A stretch of DNA of 57,198 nucleotides from JAVXAG01 sp040307645 (GTDB taxonomy: Bacteria > Bacillota > Clostridia > Peptostreptococcales > Anaerovoracaceae). A program made the translations under genes and the position numbers. The notes under the pieces were generated by a model. It saw only the letters and a program-made list of their open reading frames with translations. It was not told the origin of the DNA and did no database searches. Below are positions 1 to 8,522 of the stretch, in pieces. Where the stretch lies: assembly GCA_040307645.1 (NCBI GenBank), contig JAWRJF010000042.1:1-57198 (forward strand), in the 5' to 3' direction. Numbering within the stretch: position 1 is the first letter of the stretch; every line of letters starts with the position of its first letter.

Positions 1-1
1 A

Positions 2-499
2 AGCGTTGATATGAGAAAACAAGTTAATGGACTTCTATTACTCATTGAAAGCGCTTTTAAACTAGACCCTTATGAAAAGGCTTTATTCATCTTTCACAAT
101 AAAAGTAAAGATAAAATCAAAGCTTTGCGTTGGGATGAAAAATGAGATATCTAAATTCAGAGATGCTATCATATACAGCGTTAATCAAGAAATTCCACTT
201 AGAAACTTTGTATTAGACGTAAGACTTGAATGCAGTAATAACAAGTGTGAGAGAAGCATTAAGCCATTGGTAATTGCTAGAAAAACTTTCTTTTTTGTAA
301 CACACCATCAGGCGCAGATGCTTCTGCAATTACATTTAGTCTAGTTGAAACCGCTAAAGAAAATAACTTAAATATATTCAAGTATCTGGAATATATTCTT
401 GATTGTATGTCTCAAGATAACAATTACGATATTGAAAAGCTTATGCCCTGGTCAGATGAAATTCCAGAAGAATGCAGGGCCAAGATAATATCCGAATAA
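2..499 (+). pseudogene. IS66 tnpB::tnpC deletion fusion (broken)
   Basis: Bases 2-145 encode a TnpB piece (DMRKQVNGLL..., KALRWDEK) that aligns with the middle of the intact TnpB at 55236-55592 (DMRKAIDGLA, KALLWEDD). Shortly after, in another frame, the TnpC tail begins (NFVLDVRLECSNN, compare NYLLDGRCNISNN). Near 290-298 the frame shifts again into CNTPSGADAS and continues to EKLMPWSDE and a stop at 497-499. So most of tnpC is deleted and at least two frame changes are present. The last residues show how the tnpC cut off at the window end would normally finish. Codes for nothing functional. Confidence 0.85.
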
Positions 500-509
500 A
501 TGCACGAAA

Positions 510-559
510 AAAATTCGCGTACGATAGTGCACTATAGTGCACCATCAATCGCGAATTTT
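510..559 (+). terminator. Hairpin with nested palindrome at IS66 3' end
   Basis: Ten-base arms AAAATTCGCG (510-519) and CGCGAATTTT (550-559) are perfect complements, and the right arm runs into a T-rich stretch. The loop contains the perfect 16-base palindrome GTGCACTATAGTGCAC at 527-542. It lies just after the tnpC stop and inside the element end, so it most likely terminates transposase transcription or blocks outside transcription. Confidence 0.6.
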
Positions 560-654
560 ATTTTTGAATATGTGTCAGCATTTGACGCTTACCTTAAAAT
601 ATCATAAACCATAAAATTTAACATCACTTATTTGACTGAGATCAAATAGCAAAA

Positions 655-678
655 CTGGACGCATAAAAATGCGTCCAG
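655..678 (-). terminator. Terminator downstream of thiolase
   Basis: CTGGACGCAT (655-664) and ATGCGTCCAG (669-678) form a perfect 10-bp stem with a 4-base loop. Read on the minus strand it is followed by TTTTGC, and it lies 55 bases beyond the thiolase stop. On the plus strand a T-run follows about 8 bases later, so it may work both ways and screen the chromosome from the IS66 remnant. Confidence 0.6.
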
Positions 679-703
679 AAAGTCAATTTTTTTATTAAAT
701 TGT

Positions 704-731
704 GTGTCACCCCAATATTTGACACAGAGCC
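704..731 (-). repeat. Possible orphan insertion-sequence end
   Basis: On the minus strand this reads GGCTCTGTGTCAAATATTGG followed by GGTGACAC. It contains the inverted repeat TGTGTCA/TGACACA. ISL3-family elements commonly start with GGCTCT or a close variant, so this could be one end of a lost element. It finishes one base from the thiolase stop codon. No transposase is left near it, and the family assignment is from memory of consensus ends only. Confidence 0.3.
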
Positions 732-732
732 A

Positions 733-1917
733 TTATTTTTCAATTACAACTGCTGTACCCTGTCCACCACCGATACATAGTGTAGCAAGACCAAGATGAG
801 CATCTTCTCTCTTCTGCATTTCATAAATTAATGAGATTAGAATTCTTGCACCGGAAGCTCCAATTGGGTGTCCTAATGCAATTGCTCCACCGTTTACGTT
901 TAAGATTTCTTTATTAAATCCTAATTCTTTACCAACAGCTAATGACTGTGATGCAAAAGCTTCGTTAGCTTCGATTAAGTCAAGTTCTTCAACCTTAACG
1001 CCAGCTTTTTCTAATGCCTTTCTTGATGAAGGGATTGGTCCAATACCCATGATTGATGGGTCAACACCTGCTGATGCGTATCCTTTAATAGTGCAAAGAG
1101 GCTTGATTCCTAATTCTTCAGCTTTTTCTTTTGACATTACAACTAAAGCACAACCTGCATCGTTTAGACCTGAAGCGTTAGCTGCTGTAACTTTTCCGCC
1201 ATCTCTCTTGAATGCTGGCTTTAATTTAGCCATTTTTTCAATTGTTGATCCAAATTTAGGATGTTCATCAGTATCAAATACGATTGGATCTCCTTTTCTC
1301 TGTGGAATTTCTACAGGAACAATTTCATCCTTGAATTTTCCAGCTTTAATAGCTGCTTCAGCCTTCTGCTGTGAAGCAAGAGCAAATTCGTCTAATTCTT
1401 CTCTTGAAAGACCCCACTGTTCTGCAATGTTCTCTGCAGTGATACCCATATGGTAATCATTGAATGCGTCCCAAAGACCATCGTTAACCATGATGTCTAC
1501 CATCTTAGTGTTGTTCATTCTAGCTCCCCATCTAGCTGTAGGAACTACATATCCTGCTGCTGACATATTTTCAGCACCACCAGCAACTATAATATCAGCA
1601 TCGCCAGCTTTAATAATCTGTGCAGCTAATTCAACAGCTCTTAAACCTGATCCACATACTTTGTTTATAGTCATAGCTGGAACTTCAATTGGAAGACCTG
1701 CATCTAACATCATCTGTCTAGCAACGTTCTGTCCTAAACCGCCCTGTAGAACGTTACCCATGATTACTTCTTCAACCATTTCTGGTTTAAGTCCTGCTCT
1801 GTTAACCGCTTCCTTAATTGCGATAGCTCCTAAAGTTCTAGCTGATACGTCTTTAAGACTACCGCCAAAGCTACCGATTGGTGTTCTTACTGCACTTGCA
1901 ATTACAACTTCTTTCAT
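733..1917 (-). CDS. thlA: Acetyl-CoA acetyltransferase (thiolase)
   Basis: Condenses two acetyl-CoA to acetoacetyl-CoA, or the reverse, in the cytosol; the entry step to butyrate-type fermentation in clostridia. The 394-residue length is standard for biosynthetic thiolases. The acylated Cys is C88 in NKVCGSGLRAV; NEAFA, GHPIGASGARI and the C-terminal CIGGGQGTA carry the catalytic His and second Cys. A strong site, AAGGAGG, lies 8 bases before the ATG. It stands alone: no crotonase or 3-hydroxybutyryl-CoA dehydrogenase is adjacent, so whether it serves butyrate formation or another pathway is open. Confidence 0.95.
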   Translation of the reverse strand: MKEVVIASAVRTPIGSFGGSLKDVSARTLGAIAIKEAVNRAGLKPEMVEEVIMGNVLQGGLGQNVARQMMLDAGLPIEVPAMTINKVCGSGLRAVELAAQIIKAGDADIIVAGGAENMSAAGYVVPTARWGARMNNTKMVDIMVNDGLWDAFNDYHMGITAENIAEQWGLSREELDEFALASQQKAEAAIKAGKFKDEIVPVEIPQRKGDPIVFDTDEHPKFGSTIEKMAKLKPAFKRDGGKVTAANASGLNDAGCALVVMSKEKAEELGIKPLCTIKGYASAGVDPSIMGIGPIPSSRKALEKAGVKVEELDLIEANEAFASQSLAVGKELGFNKEILNVNGGAIALGHPIGASGARILISLIYEMQKREDAHLGLATLCIGGGQGTAVVIEK

Positions 1918-2007
1918 ATTAATATCCTCCTTGATTTTACTCTTTTCACGCTAAACTGAATATCCTCTCATTTTATTCTACTACATAGGTTTTAAAAATT
2001 CAAGTGG

Positions 2008-2943
2008 CTACAGTAATCTAGCAGAATATTTCTCTGCCATATGGTGAGGTTTATAGCTTTCCTTGGCCTTTCTGAGGTTTTCTAAACCCATATCCTCTTC
2101 TCTATTTACATATACAACCTCATCTGGTAAATGTTTACAAAATTCCATATTTATTGCCTGGTATAATCCACGGAAAGAATCATTGGCTTTTTCAAAATGT
2201 GTAACAGCTGTATCTTTACTTAACAGTTCCCCAATAGCAAAAGCTTCGATTTTTCCTTCTATTAATATAGCTCCAGAAAAAACTCCCGGGTGAGATATAA
2301 ATTCTAACACCTCTTCAATAGCCGTTTCTTCTAATTCTAAACTCTCTATCTCATCTTTTTCATAATTTCTATTTTTCTTAAGCTGTGCAACAAAATCCTT
2401 TATCTCCGGTACCATATCTTTTGTTATAGTCTTGTATTCATATTGGTAATTCTTAAGAAAATGGTTTAAATGATTTTTCTTTTTATGAAGAGCCCGTCCG
2501 CTATGGGTAATCATTTTTTCTTTTAGATACACATATTCATCATCATCTCTGTCGTGAGAGATTTCTAAACCTTCTGGAAAAGCCTCCTCTAAAAAGTGAA
2601 CCATATGTCCTGGTATTACTCCAATAGAGAAAGGAATTTTTCGTTGATCAAATCTTTTCTTCGCTTCTAAAATAGTGTATCTAAGCTTTGCCGGTTCATA
2701 CCAGCCATCCTTTGTAAGTGGCATTGCAATTATAGCCTTTGGATCCTCTTCAATGCAATCAGCTCCAGCTAAACAAAGATATTCTCCAATGACTTCCCAA
2801 CAGACACAGTATGTGTTTCTCCAAATATAATTGGAAAGCATCGTATATCCTGCCCCTTGATAATCAAAGCCATTAAAGTAATCTTTTAGTATCTCAACAT
2901 CTTCTTCACTCAGTTCATCAAAACAATGTTTTAATATATTCAT
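2008..2943 (-). CDS. DUF2156 family protein
   Basis: 311 residues with no membrane segment. It matches the DUF2156 group, whose fold is the GNAT-like acyltransferase domain also found at the C terminus of the lysyl-phosphatidylglycerol synthase MprF. Visible landmarks are the aromatic N-terminal region (YNxFDYQGAGYTMLSNYIW) and a basic middle (KKKNHLNHFLKNY). Many clostridial members are annotated only as hypothetical. It is the last gene of a sirtuin-surE-DUF2156 run with a 13-base gap after surE. A transfer of an aminoacyl or acyl group is a family-based guess. Confidence 0.75.
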   Translation of the reverse strand: MNILKHCFDELSEEDVEILKDYFNGFDYQGAGYTMLSNYIWRNTYCVCWEVIGEYLCLAGADCIEEDPKAIIAMPLTKDGWYEPAKLRYTILEAKKRFDQRKIPFSIGVIPGHMVHFLEEAFPEGLEISHDRDDDEYVYLKEKMITHSGRALHKKKNHLNHFLKNYQYEYKTITKDMVPEIKDFVAQLKKNRNYEKDEIESLELEETAIEEVLEFISHPGVFSGAILIEGKIEAFAIGELLSKDTAVTHFEKANDSFRGLYQAINMEFCKHLPDEVVYVNREEDMGLENLRKAKESYKPHHMAEKYSARLL

Positions 2944-2956
2944 TTTCCACCTTCAT

Positions 2957-3724
2957 CTATTTAATTTCTATATTCCATTTTTTTACTTCATCTACAATCC
3001 TATAACTTGTAAGGTCATAATGTAATGGCGTAATGGACGCATAATTATAATGTGCTGCTGTTACATCAAAACACTGTGGCGCATTGGAAAAGTCCGCAGG
3101 TTCTCCTGCAAGCTTATATTTTTTTATTCCATCACTCTCCTCAATTAAGTGAAATCTGTCACTGTAGTAGCGATCTCCTAATGCTGTAAACTTAACCCCT
3201 TTTATTTCTTCCTTTGGAAGATTAGGTACATTTATATTTATTACTGTATCTACTTCAATATCTTTTTTTACCATTGGGATTACATCTACAGCTAGCTGAC
3301 AAGCTGCATCAAAATGTGTAGCTTTATGGCTGTCAACTGAAACAGCTACTGCTTTTACTCCTGATAGGGAGGCTTCCATAGCCGCTCCTACAGTTCCCGA
3401 GTATAAAGTGTCTCTCCCTAGATTACTCCCTAAGTTTATGCCAGAGAAAACCATATCCATAATAATGCCTCTCTCTCGAAAAAGTTGAAGTCCCATTTTT
3501 ACACAGTCTGCCGGGGTTCCCGAAACTTCCAGAGCTTCCTCTGCGAAAGAAAAATCCACGTTTTTCACAGAAACCATCTGCTCTAGCGTTATTGCATGGC
3601 TGTTTGCACTTCTCTGAGTGTGTGGAGCGCTTACATATACATTTGATACTTTGGAAAGCGCCTCTACTAATTTTTTTATGCCTATTGCATTTATTCCATC
3701 GTCATTAGATACCAATATATTCAT
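2957..3724 (-). CDS. surE: 5'/3'-nucleotidase SurE
   Basis: Metal-dependent nucleoside monophosphate phosphatase of stationary-phase survival. Of 255 residues, the first nine are MNILVSNDD, containing the metal-binding Asp pair. SAPHTQRSANSHAIT gives the nucleotide-site Ser and Asn region, and SGINLGSNLG the last metal Asn. The ATG overlaps the stop codon of the preceding sirtuin gene by one base (TAATG), so the two are translationally coupled. Confidence 0.95.
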   Translation of the reverse strand: MNILVSNDDGINAIGIKKLVEALSKVSNVYVSAPHTQRSANSHAITLEQMVSVKNVDFSFAEEALEVSGTPADCVKMGLQLFRERGIIMDMVFSGINLGSNLGRDTLYSGTVGAAMEASLSGVKAVAVSVDSHKATHFDAACQLAVDVIPMVKKDIEVDTVININVPNLPKEEIKGVKFTALGDRYYSDRFHLIEESDGIKKYKLAGEPADFSNAPQCFDVTAAHYNYASITPLHYDLTSYRIVDEVKKWNIEIK

Positions 3725-4449
3725 TATATTTCCATTACCTTTCCTATTGAGTCATAAATCACCAAAGTTGCCCTATCATCGTAAGGTGTTTTTGATTTAT
3801 TTATTAATACTAGATTTTTTCCTTTAAAATAATTAATTAGTCCTGCTGCTGGATATACTACTAATGATGTTCCTCCTATAATTAAGGTATCAGCATGTTC
3901 TATTGCTTCAACTGCACCATATATTGTATTCTCGTCTAAAGCTTCTTCATATAAAACAACATCCGGTTTTACTCTCCCACCGCACTTAGTACAATAAGGA
4001 ATTCCATCCCTGCAGTTGTTTTCATTCATTACATAGTCTACATCATAAAATTGACCACAATCCTCGCAATAATTTCGAAGAACTGACCCATGCAATTCAA
4101 AGACTTTTTTGCTACCTGCTTTCTGATGAAGTCCATCTATATTCTGAGTAATTACTGCTTTTAGCTTGCCTTCTTTCTCTAGCTCTGCTAATGCAATATG
4201 GGCCTTGTTTGGCCTGGCCTCTTTATAAATTAAGTTTTCTTTATAGTACTTAAAAAACTCTCCTGTATGCTTTAGGTAAAAGCTGTGGGAAAGCATTTCT
4301 TCTGGGGAGTATCCATATTTTTCTACTGCATTATACAGGCCTGCCTCTGATCTGAAGTCAGGTATATTACTCTCTGTAGAAACTCCTGCGCCGCCAAAGA
4401 ATACTATGTTTTTGCTATTAGCTATAACATCTTTTAATCTGCTATCCAT
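3724..4449 (-). CDS. cobB: NAD-dependent protein deacylase (sirtuin)
   Basis: Class III deacylase that removes acetyl or acyl groups from lysines using NAD+. Motifs in order: GAGVSTESNIPDFRS (NAD site), TQNIDGLHQKAG, the catalytic His in ELHGS, and two Cys pairs (CEDC and CTKC) for structural zinc. The start chosen is the ATG at 4449 because GGGAGG lies 6 bases upstream; a longer frame begins at 4503 but has no ribosome site and adds 18 unconserved residues. The 241-residue length fits bacterial sirtuins. Confidence 0.92.
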   Translation of the reverse strand: MDSRLKDVIANSKNIVFFGGAGVSTESNIPDFRSEAGLYNAVEKYGYSPEEMLSHSFYLKHTGEFFKYYKENLIYKEARPNKAHIALAELEKEGKLKAVITQNIDGLHQKAGSKKVFELHGSVLRNYCEDCGQFYDVDYVMNENNCRDGIPYCTKCGGRVKPDVVLYEEALDENTIYGAVEAIEHADTLIIGGTSLVVYPAAGLINYFKGKNLVLINKSKTPYDDRATLVIYDSIGKVMEI

Positions 4450-4560
4450 GGTTTGCCTCCCTACTTGTTTTTTACATAACTTTAATATATTATAAAATAA
4501 CATATATCAATTTAGTATACCACAAAATATAATATAGTACATATTTTCCAGGAGGTTTTT

Positions 4561-5721
4561 ATGTTAAAAAGCAAAACAGCCCTAGTCTTAAGTGGCGGTG
4601 GTTCAAGAGGCGCATATGAAGTAGGAGTCTGGCAGGCTTTAACCAGGCTTGGTATAGATATCGATATAGTTACCGGCTCTTCTGTCGGGGCAATTAATGG
4701 TGCTATGATAGCGCAAGGTAACTTAGATTTGACTGTAAAACTATGGAAAGAGATGGAAACCCATATGATCTTTGATGTGGACCAAAGAGACGAACCCTTT
4801 GACTATGCAAAAGATTTTGCAAAAGAAATTCTTCTAAATAAAGGTGCCGGATCTACCGGTCTTCAAGAACTACTAAGGCAATATGTGGACGAAGATACCC
4901 TAAGATCTTCTAAAACTGATTTTGGACTGGTGGCTGTTGAGGTTCCTTCAATGAAAGGTCACTATCTATTTAAGAGCCAAATCCCTAAAGGTTATATCTG
5001 TGATTATATAACAGCAAGTGCTTCTGCTTTCCCTGCTATTCACAGCCACAATATAAATGGTACCTCTTATATCGATGGAGGCTACGCAGATGTTCTCCCT
5101 GTAAAAATGGCCTTATCTAAAGGGGCCACTACAATTATCGCCGTTTACTTAGAAAGTTTCGGTTTTCTTCACCAGGAAGACTATGCAACCCTTGATAGTT
5201 TTAAGATGATTAGGTCTAAATGGGATTTAGGGAATTTTCTTCTTTTTGATAAAAAAAATACCACTAGACTAATTAACTTAGGGTATTTAGACTGCATGAA
5301 AGCTTATGGAATTTTCGATGGTGAACATTACACCTTTGCTCACGGATCCTTTGACAAAAGAACATTAAAGCAAGCTGAGGCTGCCGGCAGAGTTTTAGAT
5401 CTTGATCCAACTATTATATATACAAAAGAAGTCTTTATTTCAAAAGCTGCTGAAGCCGCAAAATCCAGTTACAGAGATATAAAAGAAATCTATCTGGAAA
5501 ATAACACAACAACTAAAGACTCCCCATTAGACTGGGAAAGTATAGACACTTTAAACAAAATAAAGGATTTGTTTAAAGTGGCAAATCGTAAAACCGCCGT
5601 TTTATTATTGGCAAAACACATATATGAAAAAGGTGAAAATAGCCTTTTTATATCTAAATATGTTAAGAAACTATTTCCTCTTGAAATTGCTGCAGCCCAA
5701 TTTATTGGCAAAATAATATAG
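4561..5721 (+). CDS. Patatin-like phospholipase
   Basis: Cytosolic Ser-Asp acyl hydrolase of the patatin/RssA group. The oxyanion loop GGGSRGAY is at residues 11-18, the nucleophile elbow GSSVG near residue 40, and the catalytic Asp in DGGYADVLP near residue 178. The C-terminal 200 residues are not recognised and are predicted helical. CCAGGAGG precedes the ATG. It is transcribed away from the sirtuin operon and converges on the secreted protein gene at 5798. No signal peptide. Confidence 0.88.
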   Translation: MLKSKTALVLSGGGSRGAYEVGVWQALTRLGIDIDIVTGSSVGAINGAMIAQGNLDLTVKLWKEMETHMIFDVDQRDEPFDYAKDFAKEILLNKGAGSTGLQELLRQYVDEDTLRSSKTDFGLVAVEVPSMKGHYLFKSQIPKGYICDYITASASAFPAIHSHNINGTSYIDGGYADVLPVKMALSKGATTIIAVYLESFGFLHQEDYATLDSFKMIRSKWDLGNFLLFDKKNTTRLINLGYLDCMKAYGIFDGEHYTFAHGSFDKRTLKQAEAAGRVLDLDPTIIYTKEVFISKAAEAAKSSYRDIKEIYLENNTTTKDSPLDWESIDTLNKIKDLFKVANRKTAVLLLAKHIYEKGENSLFISKYVKKLFPLEIAAAQFIGKII

Positions 5722-5752
5722 CCTTTACGTTAATATTCTAAAAAATCACGAT

Positions 5753-5785
5753 AAAAGAGACCATCTTAAGACGGTCTCTTTTGTT
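5753..5785. terminator. Bidirectional terminator
   Basis: AAAAGAGACC (5753-5762) pairs with GGTCTCTTTT (5773-5782), with the inner pairing TCTT/AAGA. It has an A-run on one side and a T-run on the other, and lies between two convergent genes, so it can stop transcription in both directions. Confidence 0.85.
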
Positions 5786-5797
5786 ATTGTTTCAGTT

Positions 5798-7648
5798 TTA
5801 TTTTACAGTTCTATAAGCTTTATTAGACCAAGCAGTGTATACTTTTTCGTTTCCAACCATTCTATAGCCTCTAACTTTGTAGAAGTATCTTGTGCCTTTC
5901 TTTAGCTCTTTTGTGTTTTTATAAGTTGTTTTAGTTGTTTTGAAATATGCAGTTTTTCCAAATCCACTATATCTTTTAGTTGATTTGAATACTTCATACC
6001 CATCAACTTTATAACCTCTGCTCTTTGTCCATGTAAGAGAAATCGAGGATTTTGCTGCAGTTGAGCTTGCCTTTAAAGTAGTATTTTTAACACCCTCTTT
6101 AATTCTATCAAACTTAGCTTTTTGGTCTGCTACCATTTTTTCTGCTGTTTCTTCATCTAGTAGTGCGAAATATGAAAAATGGTTAGTTGGGAATTTGTAT
6201 GCATATCCATCTGCCAATTTAACAGTTTGTCCAGGCATTTTTGAAACAATGCCACCATCAGAAACATGTACTACTGCAATTTTCTTACCTTCCATTGATT
6301 TAGGTACTCTCAATGACACATTAATTATACCACCATCAAAGTTTGAAATAGTTCCCTGAGATGTAACTATTTTTAATTGGTAAGCTATAGCATTCTCACC
6401 AACTACATGATCAATATCATCAGGCGCTTGAGCCATTTTTTCTAAAACTATATTAACAGTACCTGTTACTTCTTTTTCGGTTATTGTCTTAATAGTATTT
6501 CGGTCTATTTCCAACTCTCCACTTGGAGTAATAACTTTCACTGTAGCCTCTGTTTCTGCATAAATTCTTTTTACGGTATCTGCAGGAAGAGCTACCTCTA
6601 CCTTATCATTATTAGCCTTGGTTCCATCAATTATTATTGTTGAAGTAACCTCTTTAGCTCCAGCTTTTTTGGCTTCTTTCTCTGCTGCTAAAGCTTTCTC
6701 CACTAGCTTATCTGCTGTAGTACTATCTACAGATACTACTGATGTGTTTTCTGTAACAGTTACAGTTCCTTCTGTTGATGTAGTAACTTCAGTTTTTCCA
6801 TCTACGATTGGTTTTGTTTCTGTAGTTACATTATCTTTATCATTGCCACCAATTACAGGCGGAACTGCTGCGTCAGCGGAAGCTGCTTTTAATAATACAT
6901 TAAGGAATCCTCCTAAATTGAGATCGGTTCCATCAAAGGAAATCTCTTTAAGGCCTGTAATATCAAGATCAATCTTCTGTGTAAGTTTTAAATCTAAATC
7001 CCCACTTATTAACTGTGAATCTTTACCTATGGTTACCTTTATCTGCCCAGATGATGCAGTCGAACTAGGCGTATCTTTAGTAATCTCACTTATATCAAAA
7101 GGTGACAACTTAGCTGTTCCTGTAAGCTCAACTGCTTTATTTCCTGCTTCAATTTTAGTAGCGCTTCCTAGGGTTACTTTGGTTTCACCTACTCCTGAAG
7201 TGTTTTGGATTAGCTTTGCTATTTCTTCCCACTTTCCAGCAGCTTTACTCTTATCCACTGGAGTTGCCACAATCTTACCACCGTCATTTTTAACTGTATA
7301 TCCGACTCCGTTTATATAAATATTCCTTGAGCCTGTAAGATTACTAGTACTTAGAGAGCTGATATTAAAAAATTTCGAAATCTCAGTAGCAGAAATCACC
7401 TTTTTGTCAGTTATTCCTAGTCTCTCAACATCATTAAACTCAATATCAATTTTATTCGCTCCGGTCCCTGTTCCCGTTTCCAATGTTATAACATAATCTT
7501 TATCCACACTTACGGTTGCACTATCCTTGCCGTATGAAACTGTAGCCTTAAACTTTGGGGCTTGCACTTCAGTCTCTGCAAAGGCCATAGTAGGCATAAA
7601 GCATACTAATAATGCCATGATCAAAAACGTGCTAAGAATTTTCTTCAT
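5798..7648 (-). CDS. Secreted protein with C-terminal fibronectin-III-like module
   Basis: 616 residues, starting with a Sec signal peptide (MKKILSTFLIMALLVCFMP, cleavage likely after AFAE/A). The first half is rich in Thr, Ser and Val. A central Lys/Ala-rich helix (about residues 310-335) follows. The last ~85 residues form a module with WTKSRGYKVDGYEVFKS, TTYKNTKELKKGTRY and YKVRGYR, resembling a fibronectin type III repeat. The same module ends the protein at 14927-15961, so these are paralogues with divergent bodies. No LPXTG, lipobox or S-layer domain is seen, so retention on the surface is not shown. The gene has its own promoter (7701-7728). Confidence 0.8.
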   Translation of the reverse strand: MKKILSTFLIMALLVCFMPTMAFAETEVQAPKFKATVSYGKDSATVSVDKDYVITLETGTGTGANKIDIEFNDVERLGITDKKVISATEISKFFNISSLSTSNLTGSRNIYINGVGYTVKNDGGKIVATPVDKSKAAGKWEEIAKLIQNTSGVGETKVTLGSATKIEAGNKAVELTGTAKLSPFDISEITKDTPSSTASSGQIKVTIGKDSQLISGDLDLKLTQKIDLDITGLKEISFDGTDLNLGGFLNVLLKAASADAAVPPVIGGNDKDNVTTETKPIVDGKTEVTTSTEGTVTVTENTSVVSVDSTTADKLVEKALAAEKEAKKAGAKEVTSTIIIDGTKANNDKVEVALPADTVKRIYAETEATVKVITPSGELEIDRNTIKTITEKEVTGTVNIVLEKMAQAPDDIDHVVGENAIAYQLKIVTSQGTISNFDGGIINVSLRVPKSMEGKKIAVVHVSDGGIVSKMPGQTVKLADGYAYKFPTNHFSYFALLDEETAEKMVADQKAKFDRIKEGVKNTTLKASSTAAKSSISLTWTKSRGYKVDGYEVFKSTKRYSGFGKTAYFKTTKTTYKNTKELKKGTRYFYKVRGYRMVGNEKVYTAWSNKAYRTVK

Positions 7649-7700
7649 ATCTTTCCTCCTATATAACGTTCTATTTTTAAAAAAACTAAATTATTATTAA

Positions 7701-7728
7701 ATTATAACATTTTAAGGAAATTAATCAA
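7701..7728 (-). promoter_or_regulatory. Sigma-A-type promoter of the secreted protein gene
   Basis: On the minus strand, TTGATT (7728-7723), a 16-base spacer, and a consensus TATAAT (7706-7701), about 53 bases before the ATG at 7648. It lies between the ECF gene and the secreted protein gene, suggesting separate transcription. Confidence 0.6.
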
Positions 7729-7773
7729 TATTCATACAACAATTCATTTGAGAATTTATGTGTTTCGTGATTA

Positions 7774-8316
7774 CTACACGATTTTAGTATTGAAATATTC
7801 TTTGGCTGGACCTTTGCAAAGTGCTGATGCTAAAACAATTGCAATAATAATACCTGTAGCAAATTGCCCTACATTCCAAGGAACTCCAATAACAGGAGCA
7901 GCCCAGTTACCATAAATCACCCCTTCTGCAACATAGTAACCGGCCACCATTTCAAGACCTCCCATAGTCATAGGTAATACAAGACCAAGAGTTTTACCAT
8001 GAGGCTTATTGCCAGAAAACATTTCTTCCACTAAGAAACCTGTTATCAACGCCATAAGTAGTTTTACAACAAGTGTCCAAGGTGCCCAGACCCCGGCACC
8101 GCCCAGCAAATCACCCATTGCAGAGCCGACGCCAGCAGCCAGAGCACCATTTTTTTTGCCTAATAGGAGAACTGATAAATATATCATGGCATCACCAAGG
8201 TGGACATATCCTTGGGTAAATGGAATTGGTACTTTTATAAACATTGTGGTAACGGTTATCATGCACATCATAAGTGCCGTCATAACTAAACTATTTAACT
8301 TAATATTTTTTGTCAT
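7774..8316 (-). CDS. ECF transporter S component (vitamin-binding membrane subunit)
   Basis: About 180 residues with five or six membrane spans. The start of the protein (MTKNIKLNSLVMTALMM), YVHLGDAMIYLSVLLLG and GGAGVWAPWTLVVKLL are typical of the ECF S-component family that includes riboflavin, hydroxymethylpyrimidine and predicted pyridoxine transporters (Pfam ECF-ribofla_trS). It binds the vitamin and docks to a shared EcfA/A'/T module not encoded here. The ATG at 8316 is chosen for its GAGGAA site. It is divergent from a MocR/PdxR-like regulator, making a vitamin B6 compound the best guess for the substrate; this is inference from context. Confidence 0.82.
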   Translation of the reverse strand: MTKNIKLNSLVMTALMMCMITVTTMFIKVPIPFTQGYVHLGDAMIYLSVLLLGKKNGALAAGVGSAMGDLLGGAGVWAPWTLVVKLLMALITGFLVEEMFSGNKPHGKTLGLVLPMTMGGLEMVAGYYVAEGVIYGNWAAPVIGVPWNVGQFATGIIIAIVLASALCKGPAKEYFNTKIV

Positions 8317-8364
8317 ATATATTCCTCGCTGTATCATTATTAATGTTTATTTAGAGAAAGTTTG

Positions 8365-8452
8365 TATCACAAAATCCTAGTTAAGATTTGTGATAATACG
8401 CCGGTTAAATAAGACTTACCTTGACGTACCCTCTCCTTGATATTATAATATC
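8365..8452. promoter_or_regulatory. Inverted repeats in the ECF/MocR divergent region
   Basis: Two dyads lie in the 206-base gap. The first is TATCACAAAATC (8365-8376) facing GATTTGTGATAATA (8385-8398). The second is the perfect 14-base palindrome GATATTATAATATC (8439-8452). Either may be the operator of the adjacent regulator or of the ECF gene. PdxR-type proteins often use direct repeats, so assignment is tentative. Confidence 0.4.
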
Positions 8453-8522
8453 ACTAAAGTGTTCATATTGGAATATTCAATATTAAATAAAAATATATAT
8501 ACAGTTTTGGAGGTAACTGAAA

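Larger units (their letters stand above)
1..592 (+). mobile_element. IS66-family element, decayed 3' remnant
   Basis: The left end lies outside the window. The visible part holds a fused, frameshifted tnpB/tnpC relic and ends at 586-592 with CGCTTAC. This is the reverse complement of GTAAGCG, the usual first bases of IS66 elements and also the start of the second copy at 54774. The inner context also matches: TTTGACGCTTAC here and GTAAGCGCCAAA there. Both copies point the same way. The element is internally deleted and cannot encode a working transposase. Confidence 0.85.

Noticed and set aside
1049..1954. Long plus-strand reading frames across the thiolase gene
   Set aside because: They lie entirely on the antisense of a well-conserved gene, have no ribosome site and no recognisable protein features.
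6618..7319. 233-codon plus-strand frame inside the secreted protein gene
   Set aside because: Antisense shadow produced by Thr/Ser/Val-rich codons of the real gene; no ribosome site.
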